Source: CAZJDM01 sp964544765 (lineage in GTDB: Bacteria; Bdellovibrionota_B; Oligoflexia; CAYFLR01). From it: a stretch of DNA of 19,977 nucleotides. The translations under genes were made by a program, and so were the position numbers. Each line of letters opens with the position of its first letter. Within the stretch, counting starts at the first letter, position 1. The DNA lies in contig CAZJDM010000083.1 of NCBI GenBank assembly GCA_964544765.1, positions 1-19,977 of the forward strand, written 5' to 3'. The notes beneath the pieces are model-generated. The model searched no databases. It was not told the DNA's origin and saw only the letters and a list, made by a program, of their open reading frames with translations. This document shows, piece after piece, positions 7,180-16,000 of the stretch.

Positions 7180-8160
7180 ATGGATTTTTTGTATGTAATA
7201 TTTCCAGTCTCGGGTGTTAAAACCTATATCTTTTTTCCCTTTATTATTTCTTTTGTCATTTCTTTTTTTACATCCATGAGTGGTGTTTCGGGAGCTTTTT
7301 TAATTCTTCCTTTTCAAATGAGCTTTTTGGGCTTTGTCACACCGTCGGTAACTCCAACCAATTTTTTATACAATATTGTTGGCATACCGGGAGGAGTATA
7401 TCATTATTTTAAGGAGGGACGGATCTTGTGGCCGCTGGTATGGATAACAACGACCGGGACATTACCAGGACTCTTTTTAGGATATTATATTAGGATCAAA
7501 TATATGGTTGATCCTAGATCGTTTAAATTATTTGTAGGTATGGTCCTTCTTTATATTGGAATAAGACTTATAATGAATGTAATTACCAACAAAAATGTTT
7601 TACCAAAGATTCAACAGATTGAACAGATTGAGCAGATTGAGCAGATTGAGCAGATAAAAATGAAAGACAAAACGGTAAAGGAAGGCGAAAGCGAAAAAAA
7701 TTTAGATTCCTTTATTATTCAAGAGGTATCTTTTAATTTACGCAACGTGGAATATACTTTTTGTGGTGAGAGAATTGTTTTTAGTACCAAATGGATGCTT
7801 ATGTTGGCTTGTGTGGTGGGAACAATTGGGGGAATTTACGGCATTGGAGGAGGAGCAATTATTGCTCCTTTTTGCGTGGCTGTGTTTAAATTGCCAGTTT
7901 ATACTATATCGGGCGCAGCTCTTTTGGGAACATTTATTACTTCCATTATTGGCGTTATATTTTATGCTTTTATTTCTCTTGGAGGGACCAATTATCCTCC
8001 AGATTGGTCGCTGGGTATTCTCTTAGGACTAGGTGGTTTACTGGGAATGTATATGGGGGCCAGGATGCAAAAATTTGTGCCAGAGAATTTAATTAAAAGT
8101 ATTCTGTGCTTTGTTTTAATTTCAATTGCTTTTCTCTATATTAGGCAGTTTTTTAGTTGA
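7180..8160 (+). CDS. TauE/SafE-family membrane transporter
   Basis: Predicted inner-membrane protein of 326 residues (333 from a TTG at 7159; neither start has a good ribosome site). It has two homologous halves, each beginning with a small-residue-rich membrane segment: SMSGVSGAFLILP in the first, GTIGGIYGIGGGAIIAPF in the second. These mark the TauE/SafE (DUF81) family of about eight-helix anion or sulfonate exporters. The halves are joined by a cytoplasmic loop of about 45 residues that carries a QIE tandem repeat (7615-7656) and a Lys/Glu-rich stretch, longer than usual. It lies 14-35 bases after the ankyrin gene and is probably co-transcribed. The substrate cannot be read from the sequence. 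Confidence 0.85.
   Translation: MDFLYVIFPVSGVKTYIFFPFIISFVISFFTSMSGVSGAFLILPFQMSFLGFVTPSVTPTNFLYNIVGIPGGVYHYFKEGRILWPLVWITTTGTLPGLFLGYYIRIKYMVDPRSFKLFVGMVLLYIGIRLIMNVITNKNVLPKIQQIEQIEQIEQIEQIKMKDKTVKEGESEKNLDSFIIQEVSFNLRNVEYTFCGERIVFSTKWMLMLACVVGTIGGIYGIGGGAIIAPFCVAVFKLPVYTISGAALLGTFITSIIGVIFYAFISLGGTNYPPDWSLGILLGLGGLLGMYMGARMQKFVPENLIKSILCFVLISIAFLYIRQFFS
7615..7656 (+). repeat. 9-bp in-frame tandem repeat (QIE) in the transporter loop
   Basis: CAGATTGAA/G occurs four times in tandem (7615-7650), followed by a partial fifth copy, coding for repeated Gln-Ile-Glu. The unit is a multiple of three, so copy-number change would lengthen or shorten the cytoplasmic loop without a frameshift. Confidence 0.95.
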
Positions 8161-8235
8161 TAATTCATTAATCACTAAATCACTAATTCACAAATTGAAA
8201 AAATCAAAACAATCTATTTGGAAAAAAATATTGAA

Positions 8236-8260
8236 AAAGATACAGAATTCTAATATCTTT
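8236..8260. promoter_or_regulatory. Long imperfect inverted repeat upstream of the 2H gene
   Basis: AAAGATA (8236-8242) and TATCTTT (8254-8260) flank the palindrome AGAATTCT (8244-8251), with 1 and 2 unpaired bases between. It lies 26 bases before the strong ribosome site of the next gene and 76 bases after the transporter stop. It could be an operator or an AT-rich hairpin. A TTGAAA at 8231-8236 with TATCTT at 8254-8259 (17 bases apart) is also a possible promoter over the same site. Confidence 0.35.
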
Positions 8261-8298
8261 CTGAGCTTAATAGTCATGAGAGTAGAGGAGGGATAAAT

Positions 8299-8847
8299 AT
8301 GAGATTCGCGGTAGATTTAACTTTAGATCCAATCGGTGAAAATAAAATTAATAAATTTGGCCAATTAGTAAATAAGAAAATTAACCCGATAACTAAGGAA
8401 ATATCTGTCGTTCCCCATTTACGTCTAGGTTCCTTTGAAGATATTTCTGAACAAAGTTTGGTTAACTCCTTGGCTCAAATTATTGAACAAGAAGCTGTCT
8501 TTCAGGTCAATTTTTCATATTTAGGAGTTTTTCCTGGAGCTAAAATTTTATTCTGTGGAGCCATCTTGGATGAGAAACTACTTAACCTGCACTCTTCAGT
8601 TCATGAAACGATAGCTGACAGCGCTTATGGTCCTGATCGTAGGTTATTGCCAGGTAAGTGGATTCCTCATTGTTCATTAATTACCTGTCAACAAAGAGAA
8701 GAACTTAAACAAGCCTTTGATGATATCTTAACTTTCTGGCAACCTATACAATGTGATGTCTCCAAAATAATACTTATCAAGCAGCAACCCTTTAATAAAA
8801 CTCTACATGAATTTACTTTTCCTAAAAAATTTGCGGTTTCTCGTTAA
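8299..8847 (+). CDS. 2H phosphoesterase / 2'-5' RNA ligase-like protein with altered first motif
   Basis: Small cytoplasmic protein (182 residues) with the two-motif layout of the 2H superfamily (LigT, ThpR, YjcG-like): PHLRLGSF with H40 and PHCSLI with H124, 84 residues apart. These enzymes use H-x-T/S pairs to cleave or form 2'-5' or cyclic phosphodiester bonds in RNA or nucleotides. The second motif is complete (H124, S126), but the first has Arg42 where Thr or Ser is expected, so activity may be changed or lost. The start is firm: AGGAGG at 8286-8291 lies 7 bases before the ATG, the best ribosome site in the window. It appears to be a single-gene unit. The superfamily is likely; the exact reaction is unknown. 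Confidence 0.7.
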   Translation: MRFAVDLTLDPIGENKINKFGQLVNKKINPITKEISVVPHLRLGSFEDISEQSLVNSLAQIIEQEAVFQVNFSYLGVFPGAKILFCGAILDEKLLNLHSSVHETIADSAYGPDRRLLPGKWIPHCSLITCQQREELKQAFDDILTFWQPIQCDVSKIILIKQQPFNKTLHEFTFPKKFAVSR

Positions 8848-9122
8848 AAGCAAGAAAGAAAATAGAACTTATATTTTATATTCTTCTAATAAATTTAGCA
8901 TATTATAACTATTCCTAAGGTAAATACGATAAATATCCGAATAGTAGTGCTAGAAATCGATCGTAAAAGATTTAAGACGGTTTCATTTCCGATACATCAA
9001 TCAATATCAATATCAATTAGTTACAATAACATAGGGGTCATACTATTCATTTTATTTTAGATAAGCTATCTAAAATACCCACTAATGTTGATGCTTTGAG
9101 ATTTTTTATTATTAATCTATTT

Positions 9123-9545
9123 ATGTCTGATTTACCACCATTGCCACCACCAGATTATGAAAAACCTAATTTTAATTTAATATCTGATAAGGAAATGTCA
9201 GTTATTTCAGTTATTAATGGTAATTTATTAGAAATTCTTCAAATGCATAGAGAAGGGAAGAGTCTGGAAGAGATAAAATCTAAATTCGATTATACATATG
9301 CGTTTTCTGACGATAAATTGAACCTAACCTTCGGAATTAAAGATAACCAGGATGTACAAGCTTTTAAAGATGAGTTAAATAGATTATCTGCTACTGAGCC
9401 AGTTCATTTTGAAAATACTATTTACACCCACCTATCATTAGAATCTTTTGATAGTATCATTAAAAGCCATATAGATATGATCAATGTTGTTAAAATCCAA
9501 GGTTATTTTTATTCTGCTAGTCTTTGGACACATCTAGCTAATTAG
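9123..9545 (+). CDS. Hypothetical protein, start unclear
   Basis: Unrecognised protein of about 140 residues from the ATG at 9123. The frame is open from 9030. A TTG at 9096 is the only other usual start, and neither has a ribosome binding site. The segment begins DLPPLPPPDYEKP and then becomes an ordinary mixed helix/strand protein without signal peptide, membrane segment or known motif. The codons before 9123 (from 9054) read like protein (LDKLSKIPTNVDALRFFIINL), which suggests the visible frame may be the 3' remnant of a longer gene that lost its start. No paralog is visible in the window. Real but possibly decayed; low certainty. Confidence 0.45.
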   Translation: MSDLPPLPPPDYEKPNFNLISDKEMSVISVINGNLLEILQMHREGKSLEEIKSKFDYTYAFSDDKLNLTFGIKDNQDVQAFKDELNRLSATEPVHFENTIYTHLSLESFDSIIKSHIDMINVVKIQGYFYSASLWTHLAN

Positions 9546-9678
9546 GTTCTAAATTATCAAGTCTCTCTTGAGCAATTTCTCGAACATCTTAATTAAATTA
9601 AAACTCATAATTACCGATTATAAATAGTAGGTGTTTAATAAACTCGATTGTGTATATATTTTGAAAAAGGTAACTTTT

Positions 9679-10635
9679 ATGTTAGTTTTTCGATATAACA
9701 TTATGTTGTTACTGAATTTTTTTATACTGGCAACTATTTTGATGAGTCTTCCGGGGTGTGCCAATGATCCATCAATTGATCAAGATTCAAAACACGACCT
9801 TGAAGCTGTTCGATTAATTGATGAATTTGTTGATTCTTCAAAATATCCCACTTTCTCTTTTTTTACAAAATGGTTAGCTGATAAAGAACTAAAAATGAAT
9901 GATAGTGGTGGAATATTAGCATCATATATTACAACAATGCAGAAAGCAGCTCCTACTGGTAGAATGCCATTATTTTATAGATATTTATTATATCAATATG
10001 AAAGAATTAAGAGGTTAAATGATTTATTACCAAATCCCGTTTTAAACAAATTATTGATAAAAAACTGGTTACTTCAAGATAGTAAGGAACAATCGTATTT
10101 TTTGACCGCGCTGCTAATTCCAGGTTTTAATGCTAGTGAAGCTAAAGATGTTGATCCCTTAATACAAGAAATGGTGAAGGATGTTGTTGATAATCATGAT
10201 TTGTATCGCGCAAATGATGGTTTTGGACAGTTTGTTGGTCTAATTAAGAATACTCCTGGACCTGGCGCTTTAGAAGATGAGAGAAGTGAGTTATATACTA
10301 ATATGCTTAATACCGTTTTTTTACCAGATGGAAAACTGGATAGTTCCTTTGATTCTGAAATAGATAACTTATTTGGGAGTTTAGAAAAATACAAGCAAGC
10401 GATTGATCTTGCTTTTGCGGAGAGTAAGGCGCAAAAGATAGATGGATCAGCACCAACCTCACAAACTCAAAGTGTTAGTGTCAAAAGTAGTGCCAATCTG
10501 GTTTCTAATCCAGCAGTTGTCATTTTAGGGGTTCCGCAAAAGATTATTGTTGGGGGTGGTACAATGTTGGGAGGTCTTTATCAAGCGTTCATATATTGTT
10601 TGTTTCTTGTTGAAAGCAGTAAACTGAGTAAATAA
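9679..10635 (+). CDS. Predicted lipoprotein of unknown function
   Basis: The frame opens with a GTG at 9631, but the ATG at 9679 is preceded by AAAAGG (9665-9670, 8 bases away) and gives a proper lipoprotein signal: a hydrophobic run followed by the lipobox LPGC with Cys27. The mature protein (about 292 residues) is mostly helical in appearance, with mixed charge and no motif I recognise. A hydrophobic, Gly-rich stretch lies near the C terminus (PAVVILGVPQKIIVGGGTML), preceded by a Ser/Thr/Gln-rich linker (APTSQTQSVSVKSSAN). A second lipoprotein gene begins 81 bases after its stop. Expected location is the periplasmic face of the inner or outer membrane. The function cannot be inferred. Confidence 0.75.
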   Translation: MLVFRYNIMLLLNFFILATILMSLPGCANDPSIDQDSKHDLEAVRLIDEFVDSSKYPTFSFFTKWLADKELKMNDSGGILASYITTMQKAAPTGRMPLFYRYLLYQYERIKRLNDLLPNPVLNKLLIKNWLLQDSKEQSYFLTALLIPGFNASEAKDVDPLIQEMVKDVVDNHDLYRANDGFGQFVGLIKNTPGPGALEDERSELYTNMLNTVFLPDGKLDSSFDSEIDNLFGSLEKYKQAIDLAFAESKAQKIDGSAPTSQTQSVSVKSSANLVSNPAVVILGVPQKIIVGGGTMLGGLYQAFIYCLFLVESSKLSK

Positions 10636-10716
10636 TAATCGTAAAAAGGTTGAAATAGATTTAGAATTTATTTAAAATTATTATATTCTCTATAATTCAA
10701 GCTACATTGAGAGTTT

Positions 10717-11646
10717 ATGATAAGTTGTGAAAAAATCAGCAGCAATGCAAATATCATAACTAAATTATCATCATGTTTATTTTTATTAATTGTATTAGGA
10801 TATTCCTTTGGATGTGATGATGAGATCGATTTTCCTGACGCTCCACAAAATGTAAAAGCTGAATTGTTAGAAGAACCCAATAATGAGATTAGTAGTGAGA
10901 ATGATAATAGCAATGATAATAATGATGGTGAAGATGAAGGTGAAGGTAGTATCTTTGATACTGGTAAGATTAAAGTTAGTTGGGATTCGGTGACAGATGC
11001 TAAAGGTTACCATCTTTATTACGCACATGCTTCCTCGGGTGTGAAATCAAGAGGTAAAAAAATTGCCAAAGTTAGCTCGCCTTATATTCATAATAATATA
11101 GAGTCTTCCGAAGATTACTATTATGTTGTTACCGCGTATAATGAAAACGGACAAAGTGAAGCTTCAGCAGAGGCGAGTGTTATTCAAGTTTTTGACTCTG
11201 ATTTTGATGACACTTTCGATGAGACCTTCGATGATGAAACCTACGATGATGAAACCTACGATGATGAGACCTACGATGATGACACTTTCGATGAGACCTA
11301 TGATGATACTAGTGATTTATTGAAGCCGGAAGGGGTTGAGTTATTTGCCGATAATGATCAGAAAGTGATTATGATTACCTGGTTAATGGATGAGGAAATT
11401 GTTGAATATGGTCTCTACTGGGTAGATGGGCCAATTCCTGATGATATAGATGTTGAGTCTTTTGTGTATTCGGACTATGTATATTATGTAGAAGATATTG
11501 AGTCGCCATATTATCATACAGATTTGGACAACGGTTATTCTTACTTTTATGTTATTGAATCATTAGATAACAATGATGATGTGGGATATTCTGATATTGT
11601 AAGTGCCAAAATTTGGAAATACGAACCGGAAGAGGAAGAAAACTAG
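10717..11646 (+). CDS. Lipoprotein with two fibronectin type III-like units and an acidic repeat linker
   Basis: 309 residues. The N terminus has a hydrophobic signal ending GYSFGC (Cys33); the lipobox is not canonical, so lipidation is probable rather than certain. An acidic Asn/Asp/Glu-rich spacer (about 52-77) interrupts the first FnIII-like unit (about 41-157: PDAPQNVKA, then IKVSWDSVTDAKGYHLYY and YYYVVTAYNENGQS). A highly acidic linker of DDETY repeats (about 160-198) joins it to a second unit (about 202-300: VIMITWLMDEEIVEYGLYW and YSYFYVIESLDNNDDVGYSD). Such domains usually mediate protein or sugar contacts at the surface. The whole protein is strongly acidic, which suggests Ca2+ binding or a spacer role (inference). 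Its stop codon overlaps that of the convergent gene at 11643-11646. Confidence 0.75.
   Translation: MISCEKISSNANIITKLSSCLFLLIVLGYSFGCDDEIDFPDAPQNVKAELLEEPNNEISSENDNSNDNNDGEDEGEGSIFDTGKIKVSWDSVTDAKGYHLYYAHASSGVKSRGKKIAKVSSPYIHNNIESSEDYYYVVTAYNENGQSEASAEASVIQVFDSDFDDTFDETFDDETYDDETYDDETYDDDTFDETYDDTSDLLKPEGVELFADNDQKVIMITWLMDEEIVEYGLYWVDGPIPDDIDVESFVYSDYVYYVEDIESPYYHTDLDNGYSYFYVIESLDNNDDVGYSDIVSAKIWKYEPEEEEN
11206..11301 (+). repeat. 15-bp tandem repeat (DDETY) flanked by a 22-bp duplication
   Basis: GATGATGAAACCTAC or a one-base variant occurs at 11230, 11245 and 11260, with a diverged fourth copy at 11275. On either side a 22-bp segment beginning GATGACACTTTC is repeated exactly (11206-11227 and 11278-11299). 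The array encodes the acidic linker between two FnIII-like units and can change length in steps of five residues. Confidence 0.9.
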
Positions 11647-12509
11647 AAACGGAAAATTAATCCCATACTACCCATGTACAGTCTGATAGGTAACTCTCTC
11701 CATTTTGCTTTTTCTTTACCAAATAGCTGGGGTCGATGTAAAATAGCTGAAAATCCTGATAAATTAGCTGTTATAATTACATGACTAAATTCTAGTTCTA
11801 CTCCGCCTTGTACAGCTAAAGTGTAGCCAGAATAGGTTTTATTCAGAGCGCTGTCTTCATATTTTATATAGATTGGACCGGCTTTGATTGATAAATTAAA
11901 TAACCACCAGAGATGTTTTTTGACGGTAAATAATAGTTGGAATGAATTCAGGGTACCGGATAGAGATAAATCTCGATCTCTTAGTTCTTCAGATTCCTCT
12001 GCACCGTCTGTTGGAATACCATTATCTGACTCTTCATCTGACTCTTCATCAAATTCGAAATCTTCTTCAAATGAAGGTTCTTCCAGGGCCTGACTTGAGT
12101 CTAGAGGACTCTTAATGGCACTCCATGTAGTTTGATAATCAACATAGCGTAATTCAATGCCAAACGGTCTAATATTTAGACCTAAAGCGCCCTCAACTCC
12201 TTTTACGTCTCCTATTGATCCTGAACCTAGATAGGTCGCATAACTCACTTCAGAATATATGAAATATGATTTAGAATAGGGAGAACCCCATTTATAGTAA
12301 TCAGTTTTAAGTGGGTCAATGTTTTTCTTAAGATATCTCCTTTTTATTTTAGGTATTTTTTGATTCTTAATTTTTTTATTTTGCGGTTTAGCCCTTGATG
12401 TAGATTTTTGTTGATTAGAAACTGCAAGAGCCTCTTGAGAGCATAACGAGATTAATAGTGATAAAACGCAGAATAAAAACTTAAGGGAGTTGGAAAAGAA
12501 AATAAACAT
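11643..12509 (-). CDS. Predicted outer-membrane beta-barrel protein
   Basis: 288 residues with a signal peptide (cleavage likely after QEALA, residue 29). A Lys/Arg-rich linker follows at 35-63, then alternating hydrophobic strands with aromatic girdles (FIYSEVSYATYLGSG, FGIELRYVDYQTTW, LNSFQLLFTVKKHLWWLF, LYMGSMGLIFRF). The C terminus is Phe preceded by alternating residues, the usual BAM recognition signal of outer-membrane proteins. A strongly acidic insert at 143-176 (EEDFEFDEESDEESD) lies between strands and is probably a surface loop. No ribosome site precedes the ATG; a TATAAT on the minus strand (12522-12517) is so close that the mRNA could be almost leaderless. Converges on the FnIII lipoprotein. 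Fold likely; function unknown. Confidence 0.65.
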   Translation of the reverse strand: MFIFFSNSLKFLFCVLSLLISLCSQEALAVSNQQKSTSRAKPQNKKIKNQKIPKIKRRYLKKNIDPLKTDYYKWGSPYSKSYFIYSEVSYATYLGSGSIGDVKGVEGALGLNIRPFGIELRYVDYQTTWSAIKSPLDSSQALEEPSFEEDFEFDEESDEESDNGIPTDGAEESEELRDRDLSLSGTLNSFQLLFTVKKHLWWLFNLSIKAGPIYIKYEDSALNKTYSGYTLAVQGGVELEFSHVIITANLSGFSAILHRPQLFGKEKAKWRELPIRLYMGSMGLIFRF

Positions 12510-12598
12510 ATTTACTATTATAATTGGAAAAAAAAGAAATTGGTATAAAGAATTCCAATCAATATCCGAATAATAAAATATAATTATGAGAGAAAGAG

Positions 12599-12943
12599 AT
12601 GTTTAATTTAATTATCAAACCATGTTTATTTATCCTTATTATTATTTTGGTATATTCAGAGCCAATGGCGGCATGTGAAGATGTTAAGAAGTGTAAGAAA
12701 AAAAAGCATAAATATTATAGGTCATATAAGAGGCTTAATAAGGGAAAAAAAACTATCTCCAAACTTCAAGCTCTTTTGGGAACCTCTGATAATCCTGATC
12801 GAGTGATAAAGCTGGTTCATAATATTACCATTATTCAAAATGAAATTGAGCTGAGAAAATTAAAATGTCGTAGATTGAAGCAAGAAATTAGTGAGGGATG
12901 TTCTTCCTGCATTAACATCTCAGAACTACCCAGCAGCGAATAA
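12599..12943 (+). CDS. Small secreted basic protein, unknown function
   Basis: 114 residues. Signal peptide 1-25 with cleavage likely after PMAA. The mature part is Lys/Arg-rich (CKKKKHKYYRSYKRLNKGKK), then amphipathic helical (about 50-92), and contains five Cys (26, 32, 89, 100, 103 approximately) that could form disulfides outside the cytoplasm. It is transcribed away from the beta-barrel gene across an 89-bp gap with TATAAT at 12579-12584. GAGAGAAAGAG just before the ATG is at most a weak ribosome site. I recognise no family. Confidence 0.6.
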   Translation: MFNLIIKPCLFILIIILVYSEPMAACEDVKKCKKKKHKYYRSYKRLNKGKKTISKLQALLGTSDNPDRVIKLVHNITIIQNEIELRKLKCRRLKQEISEGCSSCINISELPSSE

Positions 12944-13053
12944 TATTAACAAAATTAATTATTTCTTGAAGTATATTAAGTATATTTAAAAATTTTATAA
13001 TAATACAGTTATATGTTAATAATAACACATAAGTAGTTGGTAGATATGTAATA

Positions 13054-16000
13054 TCATTTGGACCAAAAATCAGCAGGCCAGACATAGGTTATGGGGTGAG
13101 GAGTGATACTCTTTTCCACGGCTTTTATTTGTGATATGGGAGCAATCATAATAAACAGGGATTTGGCTTGTCTTTTCATGTCATTGGGACGATCTAAGAT
13201 CACAGTATTGATGGTTGAAGGTAATGCTTTTATAACGCGTTCTATAGTATCGGCCCTAGAACGAAGTTTCAAAAGACGCTTGCGAAAGGACTTTATTTTG
13301 GCAGGTTTGTGGCCAATAAAATCATTGTACCAATTTAGATTTCCTCGGACAATATTTCCTTTACTGGCATGATTGGTATTGAAATAATTGGTTAGTATGT
13401 AGTCTAAATAATAGGGATCATTAAATTGGGATAGGTTGGAACTAGTTTTATGTTTTACAAACTTAATAGTAGATAGGATGTTAGGACAGGTGTCTGCATA
13501 GTAAAAAATTTCACCATTGGTTTCGCTATAAGACGTGTAATTACCATAAGCTAAACCTTCTTGCCAGGTTTGCATAAACAAACTATGAGGACCGGTTCCT
13601 TCAAAAAGTTTGAGGGACATCATTTTGATTAGATCCTCTTCCTTTTCTGATGTATACTGGGGGGCCTTAGCAAAAAAAACTAAATTCCCAGTACTTAGTT
13701 GGTCTAAAGCAATTCCGATATATTTCGGATAATGATTAGGCTCTAGAGCTTTACGCTGGATAATATTTTGATCAATTAAGCCAACTGCCGAATTTGCAAT
13801 CGGATTGGGATTGGGATTGGAATTTACGGGATGTAGAAAATCTAGTTTTCTAGCAGCTACCAATACTTGATGAGCCAGTTCTTTGCTGCTGACCATATAT
13901 CCGCTAATACTGTTTGATTGAAAAATAGACTGGTGAATACGACGAATCTTAGTAAATACTTCTTGGGGAGAAGTCTGTAAGTCTGTTAAGGCTTGATTAT
14001 ATAAATAGGTTATTTCTTGTGAGTAATTGGGAGAAAGTTCATTTAGGCGTTTTGATAGATATTCGAAGATTTCTTTTTGTAGGCCTGAGCTTTTAGAGGC
14101 TTGTTTATTCATCCAAGTGTTTATTTGTTCTCTTTCTTTGGTAATCCCTTCTGTGATAAGACTATCCAAGTCTGATTGGAGTGCTTCCAATTCTGCTGGT
14201 TTAAGAGGGTCCTTGAGTTGCCATTTTAGGCGATAAAGGTCATGTATAATGGTAAAATTAGAGGAAACATGTAAAGTGAGTAAGGAATGTTGTTGTTGAT
14301 AGTTACGAGCCAGATTAACCACCCAATGTTCTCCTCTTTTTAACATAAAACCAGCATAACTGTCTATTTTTTCATCGACTAGTTTTCTAATGCGGTCAAT
14401 ATTGCTATAAGAAAGATCATAATTATTGATAATGCGGTTGGCATAATTAACGGCTTTTTTAAACTCAGCTAGGCCAACTCCCGAAAAAGAGAATTTTAGA
14501 TAATATTTATGATAACGAGGGCGAGCAAAAATATTTATGGTTAGTTTGGAGATGTCGCGATTCAGCATTCGAGCCAGTTTCTTAAAATTAATATGTTTCT
14601 CACCTTCTTTTTCTTTGAGACCAATACCTTTTAATAAGGTAGGAAAGATCGATAAATAGGGATAAAGCTCGGGATCAACTTTATTTAAACTAAATGCTAA
14701 TCCTAGACCAAGATTAGAGGCATGGGGAAAAAAGCTTGCTTTAATTGGAAGGTTCTCCTGCAAAGTCATGTCTTGGGAGATAATTTGATCATCAAAAGTT
14801 AATGGAGGATTTTGAGTAAAACTTGGTCGTTTTACTTGGCTCATCATAGTGTCCATTTGAGTAGTAACTTTATCGTAATCCAATTGGAACTGCTTTAATA
14901 CCAATTCTTCATTATCATTTTGATATTGTTTTTTTAAGCTGGCTATTTTATATTTAATCCGCTCTTCTTTTGCTTGCTGTTTTTTCTCAAAATCTTGTCT
15001 ATTAGGCTTTGTGGCTGTAATAAATGGTTGCCGTTTTAATTGATTATTTTTAATCAATTCTTTCCAGATGTTTCTGCCAGTCGCAAGTAAGCTCAGAAGG
15101 TGATGGTAAAGTTCTTTAGAGAAGAAAGATTTTTTAAATAAAGGATCTCGATCTTGAAATTCTAATGACTTTTTCCATTCATCATAAGTTCCCCGATGTC
15201 CAAATTTAGGTGGAGAACTTAAAAATAATTTTACATTTCTTTTTTTTGCAATAATATAGGATCTAATCCGTGTATTAAAATCTATAACTTCTGGTGAATT
15301 GTCTTTCCAGGTGAGTATCCTGTCTATGCTTCGTATAACAATATTTTTAATTTGCTTTAATAATGAATTGTTGATCTTGTCTCCTCTAATATTTTGAAAA
15401 AATATTATTGGAAAATCATAACCCACTTGATTATTTAGGTTGACTGAAATGCTGCCGATTTGGGTGGGTAAAGAGTTGTGCTGGGATTCAATCAATGTGG
15501 TATAAAGTAGAGATGTTTCTCCTCCTCCTAGTCCAAATAGTAGGCATTCAAGGAGAATATGATCTATAATATCTAAATTTGCTTTGGGGGGCCAAGCTAG
15601 CATAATGTTACCATTTTCAGTTTCATCTTTATGAGCAAAATTAAATATTTTTATTTTGTCAGCCTCAGTATGGGTAGTTAGTGGAGGCATTAGTTCATGA
15701 TTGGCTTGTTTTTGTTCGGGAGGTATTTGTTCACTAACTTGATTAATAATTTCAGATAAGCTTTTCACATAAAGATGCAAATCTTCTTGTGGATCCAGCA
15801 CCGTGATCATTGCTAAACCATTATTTAGGCGATAATGTTTTCTGTGAAAGTTGCGAATAGTCTGAGCCTTTAATTTTCGCAATCCACTGGGTGAACCTCC
15901 TTGAATCTGAGCAGCAGGGTGATGAGGACCAAAAAGCAAAGACAACATACCATACCAATAATTATTGATTCCAAAGTTATTAATCTGTTCATTATAAACA

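Noticed and set aside
7763..8026. Hydrophobic 87-codon frame on the + strand.
   Set aside because: Shifted-frame shadow of the second half of the TauE/SafE-type gene.
8848..9029. Intergenic stretch checked for a tRNA or small RNA.
   Set aside because: No cloverleaf, no conserved T-loop (GTTCRANNC) context, and no G+C-rich structure; nothing supportable seen.
13014..13033. TATGTTA/TAACACATA hairpin between the small basic protein and the M16 gene as a bidirectional terminator.
   Set aside because: The stem is short, nearly all A-T, bulged and lacks a flanking T run on either strand.
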